This document shows positions 17,683-26,039 of a stretch of DNA of 33,399 bases, piece after piece. The translations under genes and the position numbers were made by a program. Source of the DNA: an uncultured Pelagibacteraceae bacterium (GTDB lineage Bacteria > Pseudomonadota > Alphaproteobacteria > Pelagibacterales > Pelagibacteraceae); the NCBI GenBank assembly GCA_902624045.1, contig CACNVX010000012.1:1-33399 (forward strand), written 5' to 3'. Under the pieces are notes generated by a model. The model was not told the DNA's origin. It worked only from the letters and a program-made list of their open reading frames with translations, and did no database searches. How positions within the stretch are numbered: position 1 is the stretch's first letter; each line of letters starts with the position of its first letter.

Positions 17683-18619
17683 TAACTATTTTGAGATAAT
17701 TAGGCCCGGGATTAACACAACCTTTCAAGATAAAGGTAGAGATAATCTTTATCATTTTGGCATTCCATTTAGTGGAGTTATGGATAATAGAAATTATCTT
17801 TTGGCTAACAAGCTAGTTAATAATAACCTGGACTCGCCAATTGTTGAGTTTGCATATCAGGGCCCTCATTTAAAATACACAGGAGGAAAAATTAATTTTG
17901 CAATTACTGGAGATGTAATTTTTACGATAAAAAAAGATGATACAGAAATTGAGGGAAAATGTTATGAGAGTTATCAAATAGTAAATGGTGATGAAATTAA
18001 TATCATTTCCACTAATAAATCTGTTTACGGTTATTTAGCATTAGGAGGTGAGCTAGATATCAAACTCCAATGGAATAGCTGTTCCATAAACACAAAAGCA
18101 AATATTGGATCAAATAATGGAAAAAAATTAGATTTTAGTCAAAAAATAAATCTTAGAAAAATAAATATAAATCAAGATATTAAAAAAATTAATTATATAA
18201 ATACAAAAATTGAAAACATAAGAGTTATTAAAGGAACTAATTTTGATTATTTTTCTGAAGAAGGAAAAAAAATATTTTTTGAAAAAGAATTTATTGTTTC
18301 AAAACTATCAGACAGAATGGGTATGAGGCTAGAAGGACCTAAAATAGAGAATATTGTTAATACAAATATTAAATCAGAAGGATTGATTAAGGGGGTTATT
18401 CAAGTTCCAGCTGATGGGAGTCCTATAATAATGCTTTCTGATCATGGAACAGTTGGCGGGTATCCTAAAATAGGAGTTGTTGCAAGTGTTGATTACAATC
18501 GATTAGTTCAGATATCCCCTGGTTCAAAAATTAAATTTAAAGAAATAAATTTATCTGATGCAGAAACATTATTTAAGTTATATGAAATGGAAACTCAAAA
18601 TTTACTTTCACAAATTTAA
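17675..18619 (+). CDS. pxpC: 5-oxoprolinase subunit C (KipA-like, biotin-dependent carboxylase-like domain)
   Basis: A 314-aa protein of the allophanate hydrolase subunit 2/KipA family. Family motifs: IIRPGINTTFQDKGR at the start, HFGIPFSGVMDNRNYLLANKLVNN, IVEFAYQGP, a YLALGGELD segment, VSKLSDRMGMRLEGP, EGLIKGVIQVPADGSPIIML and DHGTVGGYPKIGVV. It completes the PxpABC set. The EamA permease gene starts on its stop codon (TAATG), which suggests joint expression. Confidence 0.93.
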   Translation: MSDNYFEIIRPGINTTFQDKGRDNLYHFGIPFSGVMDNRNYLLANKLVNNNLDSPIVEFAYQGPHLKYTGGKINFAITGDVIFTIKKDDTEIEGKCYESYQIVNGDEINIISTNKSVYGYLALGGELDIKLQWNSCSINTKANIGSNNGKKLDFSQKINLRKININQDIKKINYINTKIENIRVIKGTNFDYFSEEGKKIFFEKEFIVSKLSDRMGMRLEGPKIENIVNTNIKSEGLIKGVIQVPADGSPIIMLSDHGTVGGYPKIGVVASVDYNRLVQISPGSKIKFKEINLSDAETLFKLYEMETQNLLSQI

Positions 18620-19491
18620 TGAATTTTTTATCAAAAATATCAGGGCCTTTTTTAGTTTTTCTTGGAGCATGCGCTCTGAGTTTTGGAGGCTTAATTGTTA
18701 AGTCTTTTGATGGATCCACACTTTGGCAAATATTATTTTGGAGATCACTTTTTTTCATTGCAGTAATTACAATTTTTTTAATATTTACTTACAAAGGGAA
18801 AATTTTCAGTGCTCTTTATAAATCTGGAATGCCAGGTTTATTTGGAGGTATAATTTTATCTGTTGGATTTGCTAGCTATGTATTTGCTATGTACGAAACA
18901 ACAGTAGCAAATACAAACTTTATAATTCAGACTCAAGCTTTGTTTTTAGCAATTTTTGGTTATGTATTCTTAAAAGAAAAAATTTCAAAAATTACATTAA
19001 CTTGCATTATTACAGCAGTGGTTGGTATTATTTTAATGTTGGGAACTTCACTAACACCAGGTCAAATGACTGGAAATTTAGTTGCGTTCATTATGCCAAT
19101 ATCATTTGCGATCTTAATTTTAATTGTTAGAAAATATCCTGAAGTTGACATGATACCTTTACAACTCGTTGCTGGAATTTTTGCAACATTAATAGGTTTG
19201 TTTATGTCACCAAGTATTATTGTTTCAACAAACGATATTTTTTTAGGTTTTATTGCAGGATTTTTTCAAGTTGGACTTGGTTTTATACTTATAACAATTG
19301 GAGCAAGATCAACTCCCTCAGCATTTGTTGGGATAATTATGCTAACTGAAGCTGTTCTAGGTCCTTTGTGGGCATGGATGTTTGCAAACGAAAACCCACC
19401 ACTTGTAGTACTTTTTGGAGGAGCCGTTGTTATAACAGCAGTGGTTATACAATTTTTGTCTCCATTACTTGTCAAAAAGGTAGCAAAATAA
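18619..19491 (+). CDS. EamA/DMT-family permease
   Basis: A 290-aa protein with about ten hydrophobic segments arranged as two EamA repeats, the mark of the drug/metabolite transporter superfamily. LYVF-like helix ends and FGYVFLKEKIS at the end of the first repeat and LTEAVLGPLWAWMFANENPP in the second are the usual EamA landmarks. The direction of transport and the substrate are not readable. Coupling to pxpC by a 1-bp overlap suggests a link to 5-oxoproline or glutamate-related metabolites, but this is inference. It is the last gene before the glycine riboswitch. Confidence 0.85.
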   Translation: MNFLSKISGPFLVFLGACALSFGGLIVKSFDGSTLWQILFWRSLFFIAVITIFLIFTYKGKIFSALYKSGMPGLFGGIILSVGFASYVFAMYETTVANTNFIIQTQALFLAIFGYVFLKEKISKITLTCIITAVVGIILMLGTSLTPGQMTGNLVAFIMPISFAILILIVRKYPEVDMIPLQLVAGIFATLIGLFMSPSIIVSTNDIFLGFIAGFFQVGLGFILITIGARSTPSAFVGIIMLTEAVLGPLWAWMFANENPPLVVLFGGAVVITAVVIQFLSPLLVKKVAK

Positions 19492-19514
19492 ATTCCACAT
19501 AAACATTTTAAATG

Positions 19515-19523
19515 TGCTATAAA
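19515..19523 (+). promoter_or_regulatory. Extended -10 promoter of the gcvTHP operon
   Basis: TGCTATAAA is an extended -10 element (TGn plus TATAAA). Transcription would begin near 19530, which is exactly where the first helix of the riboswitch begins (19530-19534 pairs with 19595-19599). This agreement supports both calls. No good -35 was seen. Confidence 0.55.
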
Positions 19524-19527
19524 TTTA

Positions 19528-19684
19528 TATACGGGAGAGACTACTTTTGTAGCGCCGAAGGAGCAACCACCCCGGAAACTCTCAGGCAAAAGGACCGTAC
19601 ATATTAACTCTGGAAAGAGAATTATTCTCGCCGAAGGAGCAAATCTCTCAGGCACCAAGACAGAGGGGGCACAGAAGAGTTAAT
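19528..19684 (+). promoter_or_regulatory. Tandem glycine riboswitch (two aptamers)
   Basis: Two consecutive glycine aptamers precede gcvT. Aptamer 1 runs from about 19530 to 19599. Its closing helix is TACGG (19530-19534) with CCGTA (19595-19599), and its core holds GGAGAGA, CGCCGAAGGAGCAA and CTCTCAGGCAAAAGGAC. Aptamer 2 runs from about 19608 to 19665. Its P1 is CTCTG (19608-19612) with CAGAG (19661-19665), and its core holds CGCCGAAGGAGCAA and CTCTCAGGCACCAAGAC. These are the conserved family sequences. Glycine riboswitches before gcvT are known in many bacteria, including SAR11. No intrinsic terminator is seen, so control is probably at translation. Confidence 0.95.
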
Positions 19685-19687
19685 ATG
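19600..19687 (+). promoter_or_regulatory. Start-codon-sequestering helix of the glycine riboswitch (predicted OFF element)
   Basis: CATATTAACTCT (19600-19611), just upstream of and partly inside aptamer 2 P1, is perfectly complementary over 12 bp to AGAGTTAATATG (19676-19687), which contains the entire gcvT ATG. Its last four bases, CTCT, are the same bases that must pair with CAGAG in P1 of aptamer 2. Ligand-stabilised P1 would therefore break the helix from its inner end. The complementarity is seen directly; its use as an expression platform, opened by glycine, is inferred. Confidence 0.65.
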
Positions 19688-20788
19688 GAAATAAAAAAAA
19701 CATCGCTAAATAAACTTCATCAAATTAACAACGCTAAGTTTGTTGAATTCGCTGGTTATGAAATGCCCATTCAGTATAGCAAAGGTATTATTGAAGAACA
19801 TAAATTTACAAGATCGAATTCAGGAATATTTGATGTTTCTCATATGGGTCAGTTATTTATATATGGTGAAAAAAGTTTAACAGAAGAATTAGAAAAGATT
19901 TTTCCACTAGATTTAAAAAATCTAAAACAAAACTGTTCCAAGTATAGTTTTTTAATGAATGAAGATGCTGGTATTTATGATGATTTAATTATAACTAAAA
20001 TAAAGGAGGGATATTTAATTATTTTAAATGCTGCATGCAAAGATCAAGATTTTGAGATTTTATCTAATTTACTAGATTCAAAATTTAAAATGAATTTAGA
20101 TAACAATAGATCTTTGATAGCAATTCAAGGACCTAAGTCTGTTGAAATTTTAAACTCAATTATAAATGGTGTTGATCAACTAAATTTTATGACAGGAAAT
20201 TGGTTCGATTCTTATAATCAAAAATTATTTGTCACAAGATCGGGTTATACAGGAGAGGATGGATTTGAAATTTCAATTTCTAACGATAAAGCTGAAAAAT
20301 TTGTTGAAAATTTAATAGAAAAGGGAGCACAACTTATAGGACTTGGGGCAAGAGATACCTTGAGAATGGAGGCTGGATTATGTTTATATGGTCACGAATT
20401 AGATATTAATAAAACACCAGTTGAAGCAAACCTTAGATGGGCAATTTCAAAATCTAGGTTATCAAATGGAGGTTTTATTGGATCAAAAAAAATTATGAAC
20501 CAAATGCAAGATGGAGCAAGCCAAATAAGAGTAGGCATTAAGCCTGAAGGTAGATTGATTGCCAGAGAAAAAACTAAAATATTTGATGATACAGATAAAC
20601 AAATTGGCGAGATAACTAGCGGAACGTTTGGACCAAGTGTAAATGGACCTATAGCAATGGGTTATGTTGATAAAGAGTTTTCGAAAGTTGATACTAAAAT
20701 TTTACTTGAGGTAAGAGGAAAAAAACATCCAGCAAATGTTTGTAAATTGCCATTTTATAAAAAAAATTATGTGAAAGGAGTAAATTAA
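19685..20788 (+). CDS. gcvT: Glycine cleavage system T-protein (aminomethyltransferase)
   Basis: Transfers the aminomethyl carbon from lipoylated GcvH to tetrahydrofolate, giving 5,10-methylene-THF and ammonia. The 367-aa protein has [11 protein letters not shown] near the N-terminus, the folate-binding [34 protein letters not shown], and the C-terminal [18 protein letters not shown]. It starts at the ATG directly behind the riboswitch. gcvH starts on its stop codon (TAATG). Expression is predicted to respond to glycine. Confidence 0.96.
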   Translation: MEIKKTSLNKLHQINNAKFVEFAGYEMPIQYSKGIIEEHKFTRSNSGIFDVSHMGQLFIYGEKSLTEELEKIFPLDLKNLKQNCSKYSFLMNEDAGIYDDLIITKIKEGYLIILNAACKDQDFEILSNLLDSKFKMNLDNNRSLIAIQGPKSVEILNSIINGVDQLNFMTGNWFDSYNQKLFVTRSGYTGEDGFEISISNDKAEKFVENLIEKGAQLIGLGARDTLRMEAGLCLYGHELDINKTPVEANLRWAISKSRLSNGGFIGSKKIMNQMQDGASQIRVGIKPEGRLIAREKTKIFDDTDKQIGEITSGTFGPSVNGPIAMGYVDKEFSKVDTKILLEVRGKKHPANVCKLPFYKKNYVKGVN

Positions 20789-21168
20789 TGAGTGAAGTAA
20801 AATTTTCTAAAGAACATGAGTGGATTACTTTAGAGGGAGATGTAGCCACAATAGGAATTACAAAACATGCAACAGAGATGCTTGGCGACATAGTTTTTGC
20901 GGAACTTCCTGAAAAAGGATTGAATGTTGAAAAAGATGGTACTGCTGGAGTGGTAGAGTCAACAAAAGCTGCTAGTGATGTTTACACTCCAGTTAGTGGC
21001 GAGGTAGTAGATACTAATCAAGCAATAGTTGATGATCCATCTAAAATTAATGAAGATCCTGAGGGTTCAGCTTGGTTTTTTAAACTTAAAATGAAGGACC
21101 AATCAGAAATGGATAGTTTAATGAATAAAGAGGAATACGATAAATTTGCAAAGGAGAGTGCTAGCTAA
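20788..21168 (+). CDS. gcvH: Glycine cleavage system H-protein
   Basis: Lipoyl carrier that shuttles the aminomethyl group between P- and T-proteins. The 126-aa protein has the family start [13 protein letters not shown] and the lipoylation site Lys60 in [18 protein letters not shown]. The length is normal. It overlaps gcvT and gcvP by one base on each side, so the three are tightly coupled, as expected for a complex that needs balanced amounts. Confidence 0.97.
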   Translation: MSEVKFSKEHEWITLEGDVATIGITKHATEMLGDIVFAELPEKGLNVEKDGTAGVVESTKAASDVYTPVSGEVVDTNQAIVDDPSKINEDPEGSAWFFKLKMKDQSEMDSLMNKEEYDKFAKESAS

Positions 21169-24038
21169 TGTTACATAATTCACAAAAAGATTTTTTAAAA
21201 AGACACATTGGACCTTCAGATGAAGATCAAAACAAAATGCTTAAGACACTTAATTACAAATCACTAGATGATTTAATCAAAAGCACAGTTCCAGAAAAGA
21301 TCCAATTAAAAGATGAATTAAATATTGGTGAGTCTAATTCAGAATATGAGGCTTTGAGAAAATTAAAAGCAATTTCAAAAAAAAATCAAATTTACTCTAA
21401 TTTTATAGGGATGGGTTATTATGGTACTTATACACCATACGTAATTCTAAGAAATATTTTAGAAAATCCTGGTTGGTACACTTCTTATACACCTTATCAA
21501 CCCGAGGTAGCTCAAGGAAGATTGGAAATGTTGTTAAATTTCCAACAAATGATTGTTGATTTCACAGGAATGGATATTGCAAATGCATCTCTATTAGATG
21601 AAGGAACAGCAGCTGCAGAGGCAATGGGATTAAGTCATAGATTAAATAAAAAGGATAGTAATTTAGTTTTTGTTTCAGAAAATTGTCATCCACAAACAAT
21701 TGATGTAATTCAAACACGAGCAGAACCAATGGGATTAAAAGTTCTAGTTGGTGATGAAGATAAAGTATTAGATAAATTAAAAGAAGATTTGGTTTGTGGT
21801 GTATTGCAATATCCAGGAACATTAGGGGAAATAAAAGATCCAAGCGAAGCTATTAGTAAAATTCATAAAAAAAATGGTAAAGCAATATTAGCTTGTGATT
21901 TATTAGCGCTTGCTAAATTAAAAACACCAAGAGAACTAGGAGCAGATATTGCTGTTGGAAGCTCTCAAAGATTTGGAATTCCAATGGGTTATGGTGGACC
22001 CCACGCAGCTTTCTTTGCGACCAAAGATGAATACAAAAGGTCTATGCCTGGAAGAATTGTAGGCGTCTCTGTAGATAGACATGGAAACAAAGCATATAGA
22101 TTATCATTACAAACTAGGGAGCAGCATATAAGAAGAGACAAGGCTACAAGTAATATTTGTACTGCCCAGGCTTTATTGGCAATCGTGTCAGCAGCATATG
22201 CTATTTATCATGGTCCCAAAGGCATTAGAACAATTGCCGAAAGAGTTTCTCAATTAGCAAAAAATTTTGCAGATAAATTAAAACAATCAGGATATGAAAT
22301 TTATTCAGATCATTTCTTTGATACGGTTACAATTGTTACTAAAGATAAAACTGATCAAATCTATAAAAATGCATTAGATCAAAAAGTAAATATCAGAAAA
22401 GTAAATTCAAAAATGCTGGCAGTTTCTTTCGATGAAAAGAAAAATGTTTATAGAGTAAATCAATTATTAAAAATTTTTAATGCAGCAGAATCAATTAAAA
22501 AAGAGGATCCAACAGTAAGTTTACCTAATTTACCAAAAAGTTTATTAAGAACCTCAAAATATTTAGAACATCCTGTTTTTAATTCATATCATTCAGAAAC
22601 TGAGATGCTTAGATATTTAAAAAAATTAGAAGATAAAGATATAGCTCTTAATAGAACTATGATTGCACTGGGATCATGTACAATGAAATTAAATGCTACT
22701 GCTGAAATGATTCCTATTTCATGGAGAGAGTTAGCAGAGCCTCATCCGTTTGTGCCTATCGAGCAGATGGAAGGATATAGAGATTTATTCACTGATCTTA
22801 AAAATTGGCTAAGATCAATTACTGGTTTTTCTGGGGTTTCACTTCAACCAAATGCAGGTGCTCAAGGGGAATATGCAGGATTAATGGTGATTAGAAAGTA
22901 TCATTTAGATAGAGGTGAAGAAAACAGAAATATATGTTTAATACCAAGCTCAGCACATGGAACAAATCCTGCTAGCGCACAGATGGTTGGAATGAAAGTT
23001 ATTGTTGTCGATTGTGACAAAGAGGGAAATGTAGACTTTGAGGATTTAAAGAAAAAAGCAGAAATGCATTCTGAAAATCTTGGAGCATTAATGGTCACTT
23101 ATCCGTCTACACACGGTGTATTTGAGGAAAAAATCACAGATATTTGTGAGTTAATCCATAAACATGGTGGTCAAGTTTATATGGATGGTGCAAATTTAAA
23201 TGCATTAGTTGGTATAGCAAGACCTGGAAATTTTGGTCCAGACGTTTGTCATATAAACTTACATAAAACATTTTGTATTCCACATGGTGGTGGAGGACCT
23301 GGAATGGGACCAATTGCATGCAAAAGACATTTACAAGTTTATTTACCTAATCATCCAGTTGTAAAAGACTGTGGACCTGCTACGGGAATAGGAGCAGTTT
23401 CAGCAGCACCTTGGGGAAGCTCAAGTATTTTATCAATTTCTTGGATGTATATTAAAATGATGGGTTCCGAAGGTTTAAAACTAGCTACCCAAGTTGCAAT
23501 TCTAAATGCAAATTATATAGCTCATAGACTTAAAGATCATTACCCAATTCTTTATAAAGGCTCAAACGGAAATGTAGCTCACGAATGTATAATTGATATC
23601 CGATCTATTAAAAGCGAAACAGGTATTACAGAAGAAGATATAGCTAAAAGGTTGATTGATTATGGTTTTCATGCACCAACAATGTCATGGCCAGTAGCAG
23701 GTACAATGATGATTGAACCAACTGAAAGTGAGAGCTTATCCGAACTCGATAGATTTTGTGATACCTTGATTAGTATTAAACTAGAAATAGACATGATCAA
23801 GTCAGGAAAATTTGATAAAGTTGATAACCCAATTAAAAATGCACCTCATACAGATATTGAATTAGCATCAGATGAATGGGATCATAAATACTCAAGAGAG
23901 CAAGCTGCATATCCAGCAAAATTCTTAAAATCAAATAAATTTTGGCCTCCAGTTGCAAGAGTTGATAACGTATATGGAGATAAAAATATTTTTTGTACTT
24001 GTCCAAGTATGGATGAGTTTAAAGAGGATGCAGCATAA
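21168..24038 (+). CDS. gcvP: Glycine dehydrogenase (decarboxylating), P-protein
   Basis: PLP enzyme that decarboxylates glycine and loads the aminomethyl group on GcvH. At 956 aa it is the full-length homodimeric form, with both halves fused, not the split GcvPA/GcvPB type. The N-terminus FLKRHIGPSDEDQNKML is typical. GYYGTYTPYVILRNILENPGWYTSYTPYQPE and SSQRFGIPMGYGGPHAAFF are N-half motifs. The PLP lysine is Lys700 in INLHKTFCIPHGGGGPGMGPI. gcvL (dihydrolipoyl dehydrogenase) is not in the window and is probably supplied elsewhere. The gene ends the riboswitch-controlled operon; the next gene starts 5 bp later and could receive read-through. Confidence 0.97.
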   Translation: MLHNSQKDFLKRHIGPSDEDQNKMLKTLNYKSLDDLIKSTVPEKIQLKDELNIGESNSEYEALRKLKAISKKNQIYSNFIGMGYYGTYTPYVILRNILENPGWYTSYTPYQPEVAQGRLEMLLNFQQMIVDFTGMDIANASLLDEGTAAAEAMGLSHRLNKKDSNLVFVSENCHPQTIDVIQTRAEPMGLKVLVGDEDKVLDKLKEDLVCGVLQYPGTLGEIKDPSEAISKIHKKNGKAILACDLLALAKLKTPRELGADIAVGSSQRFGIPMGYGGPHAAFFATKDEYKRSMPGRIVGVSVDRHGNKAYRLSLQTREQHIRRDKATSNICTAQALLAIVSAAYAIYHGPKGIRTIAERVSQLAKNFADKLKQSGYEIYSDHFFDTVTIVTKDKTDQIYKNALDQKVNIRKVNSKMLAVSFDEKKNVYRVNQLLKIFNAAESIKKEDPTVSLPNLPKSLLRTSKYLEHPVFNSYHSETEMLRYLKKLEDKDIALNRTMIALGSCTMKLNATAEMIPISWRELAEPHPFVPIEQMEGYRDLFTDLKNWLRSITGFSGVSLQPNAGAQGEYAGLMVIRKYHLDRGEENRNICLIPSSAHGTNPASAQMVGMKVIVVDCDKEGNVDFEDLKKKAEMHSENLGALMVTYPSTHGVFEEKITDICELIHKHGGQVYMDGANLNALVGIARPGNFGPDVCHINLHKTFCIPHGGGGPGMGPIACKRHLQVYLPNHPVVKDCGPATGIGAVSAAPWGSSSILSISWMYIKMMGSEGLKLATQVAILNANYIAHRLKDHYPILYKGSNGNVAHECIIDIRSIKSETGITEEDIAKRLIDYGFHAPTMSWPVAGTMMIEPTESESLSELDRFCDTLISIKLEIDMIKSGKFDKVDNPIKNAPHTDIELASDEWDHKYSREQAAYPAKFLKSNKFWPPVARVDNVYGDKNIFCTCPSMDEFKEDAA

Positions 24039-24043
24039 TATTA

Positions 24044-25282
24044 ATGAAAATTGCTGTTGTTGGCTCAGGCATTTCTGGATTAAGTGCTGCTTATTATTTA
24101 TCTAAAAAACACCATGTAGATCTTTTAGAGCGAGAAGATCATTTTGGTGGACACTCTCATACAATAGATTTGTTTTTTGATGAAAAAAAAGTTTCAGTAG
24201 ATATTGGTTTTATTGTTTTTAATTTTCAAACTTATCCAAATTTAATCAATTTTTTTAAAGAAAATGATATTCAAATTGAAAAAAGCGATATGTCATTTTC
24301 AGTGTCAGTAGATAATACGAAATTTGAGTATTGTGGGAAAGGATTGAGTGGAATTTTTTCAAATAAATCAAATTTGTTTAATATTGATTTTTTAAAAATG
24401 TTTTTTGATATAATTAAATTTTATAAAAAGAGTGATCAAGCAACTATATCAAACGATAAAGTCACTCTAGGCGAATATTTAAAAATTAACAAATTATCAA
24501 AAATATTTATTGATTATCATATAATTCCAATGGTATCTGCGATCTGGTCGATGCCTCCTTATGCAGCTAGCAATATGCCAATTAGTTTTTTTCTCAGATT
24601 TTTTCAAAATCATGGATTATTCAAACTTAAAAATAGACCACAATGGTATACAGTAACTAATAGAAGTAGAGCTTATGTAGGCAAAATACTTTCACAAATA
24701 AGTGGTGCACACTATAAAAATTATGAGGTTACAAAAATAAAAAGAAAATCATCAGGACTTGATTTGTATTATGGTGGAGAAAGCGAATTCTTTGATTATG
24801 ATAAAGTAATATTGGCAACACACGCTGATGAAGCCTTAAAGTTGATTGAAAATCCAACTGATGATGAGAAAAATATTCTTTCTAATTTCAGTTACAAAGA
24901 AAATATAGCTTATATACATACAGATCAGCGAGCTATGCCAAAAAACAAAAAAGCCTGGTCTTCTTGGAACTCTTCAATAGATGATAAAAATTTAGAGAAA
25001 AATTCAATTACATATTGGTTAAATCTATTACAAAATTTAAAGTGTGATGAAGATATTTTTTTAACACTTAATCCTTACTTTAATATTGATGAGAGAAAAA
25101 TATTGAGAATAGTAAAATTTACACACCCTTATTATGATCAAAAAGCATTAGATTCTCAATCTGAGCTTGAGAAAATACAAAATCGGAAAGATATCCTTTT
25201 TTGTGGCAGTTATTTTGGTTACGGATTTCATGAAGATGGAATAAAATCATCTATTGAAATGCTTAAAAACCTTGATGATTAA
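24044..25282 (+). CDS. FAD-dependent amine oxidase-like protein (lipid-modification cluster)
   Basis: A 412-aa flavoprotein. The dinucleotide-binding motif VVGSGISGLSAAYYL lies at residues 5-19, followed by the acidic end of the second strand (LLERED) and GGHSHTI. The C-terminal FAD-contact segment FCGSYFGYGFHEDGIKSSIEML is typical of this subgroup. VSAIWSMPPYAASNMPISFFLRFFQNHGL is also a family mark. Members are consistently found with DUF1365 and a Cfa-like methyltransferase, as here, and may act as lipid desaturases or oxidases. The substrate is inferred. It starts 5 bp after gcvP and overlaps the next gene by 8 bp. Confidence 0.85.
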   Translation: MKIAVVGSGISGLSAAYYLSKKHHVDLLEREDHFGGHSHTIDLFFDEKKVSVDIGFIVFNFQTYPNLINFFKENDIQIEKSDMSFSVSVDNTKFEYCGKGLSGIFSNKSNLFNIDFLKMFFDIIKFYKKSDQATISNDKVTLGEYLKINKLSKIFIDYHIIPMVSAIWSMPPYAASNMPISFFLRFFQNHGLFKLKNRPQWYTVTNRSRAYVGKILSQISGAHYKNYEVTKIKRKSSGLDLYYGGESEFFDYDKVILATHADEALKLIENPTDDEKNILSNFSYKENIAYIHTDQRAMPKNKKAWSSWNSSIDDKNLEKNSITYWLNLLQNLKCDEDIFLTLNPYFNIDERKILRIVKFTHPYYDQKALDSQSELEKIQNRKDILFCGSYFGYGFHEDGIKSSIEMLKNLDD

Positions 25283-26039
25283 CTCTTATATATATAACGG
25301 AAGTGTAATTCATAAAAGATTTAAACCTAAAGAACATTTTTTTAAATATAAAGTATTTTCATTATTTATAGATTTATCAGAACTTAATAAGCTTGATGAA
25401 AGCTTAAAATTTTTTTCTTTAAATAAATTTAATTTAATAAGTTTTTACGAGAAAGATCATGGTGAGCGTGATGGCTCATCTCTTTTAGATTGGGTAAAAA
25501 ATAACTTAACTATTAATAAAATTAACACAGAAAATATAAAAGTAAAACTTTTATGTTATCCAAGAATATTAGGTTATGTTTTTAATCCACTAAGTATATT
25601 TTTTATATACAATAAAAATGAAAACCTAATTTCAATTCTATACGAAGTTAAAAATACTTTTGGTGAACAACATACTTATGTATTTAAAGTAGAGGGTGAT
25701 AATAAATTAATTCAAAATAATTGTTCGAAGAAATTTCATGTTTCACCATTTATTGAAATGGATTGTAACTATTTTTTTAGAATATTACATCCAAGAGAAA
25801 AACTATCTGTTGTTATAGATCAATATGATAAAGAGGGAAAAATTCTTTTTGCATCTCAAGATGGTGAAAGATGTGAATTAACTAGTAAAAATTTGATGAA
25901 ATCTTACCTAAAACACCCTTTAATGACGTTTAAGATAATTTCTGCGATACATTTTGAGGCGTTTAAATTGTGGATTAAAGGAATAAAATTTATTAAGAAA
26001 AAATTAAAAATAAAAAACAATTTAACAATAGAAAATTGA
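25275..26039 (+). CDS. DUF1365 family protein
   Basis: A 254-aa protein of unknown biochemical function, recognised by SYIYNGSVIHKRFKPKEHFFKYKVFSLFIDLSEL at the start, LCYPRILGYVFNPLSIFFIYN in the middle, YEVKNTFGEQHTYVF, and KKFHVSPFIEMDCNYFF. The ATG at 25275 is chosen because it begins the family's usual N-terminus; an upstream TTG would add seven residues without family support. It is nearly always linked to the amine oxidase-like and Cfa-like genes that flank it, with overlaps of 8 bp and 1 bp. No signal peptide is seen. Confidence 0.87.
   Translation: MINSYIYNGSVIHKRFKPKEHFFKYKVFSLFIDLSELNKLDESLKFFSLNKFNLISFYEKDHGERDGSSLLDWVKNNLTINKINTENIKVKLLCYPRILGYVFNPLSIFFIYNKNENLISILYEVKNTFGEQHTYVFKVEGDNKLIQNNCSKKFHVSPFIEMDCNYFFRILHPREKLSVVIDQYDKEGKILFASQDGERCELTSKNLMKSYLKHPLMTFKIISAIHFEAFKLWIKGIKFIKKKLKIKNNLTIEN

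Noticed and set aside
19266..19658. Minus-strand open frame running across the glycine riboswitch
   Set aside because: It covers the conserved riboswitch and the end of the EamA gene; its translation resembles no protein family.
25254..25274. TTG-initiated extension of the DUF1365 protein
   Set aside because: It adds seven residues without family support; the ATG at 25275 begins the conserved N-terminus.
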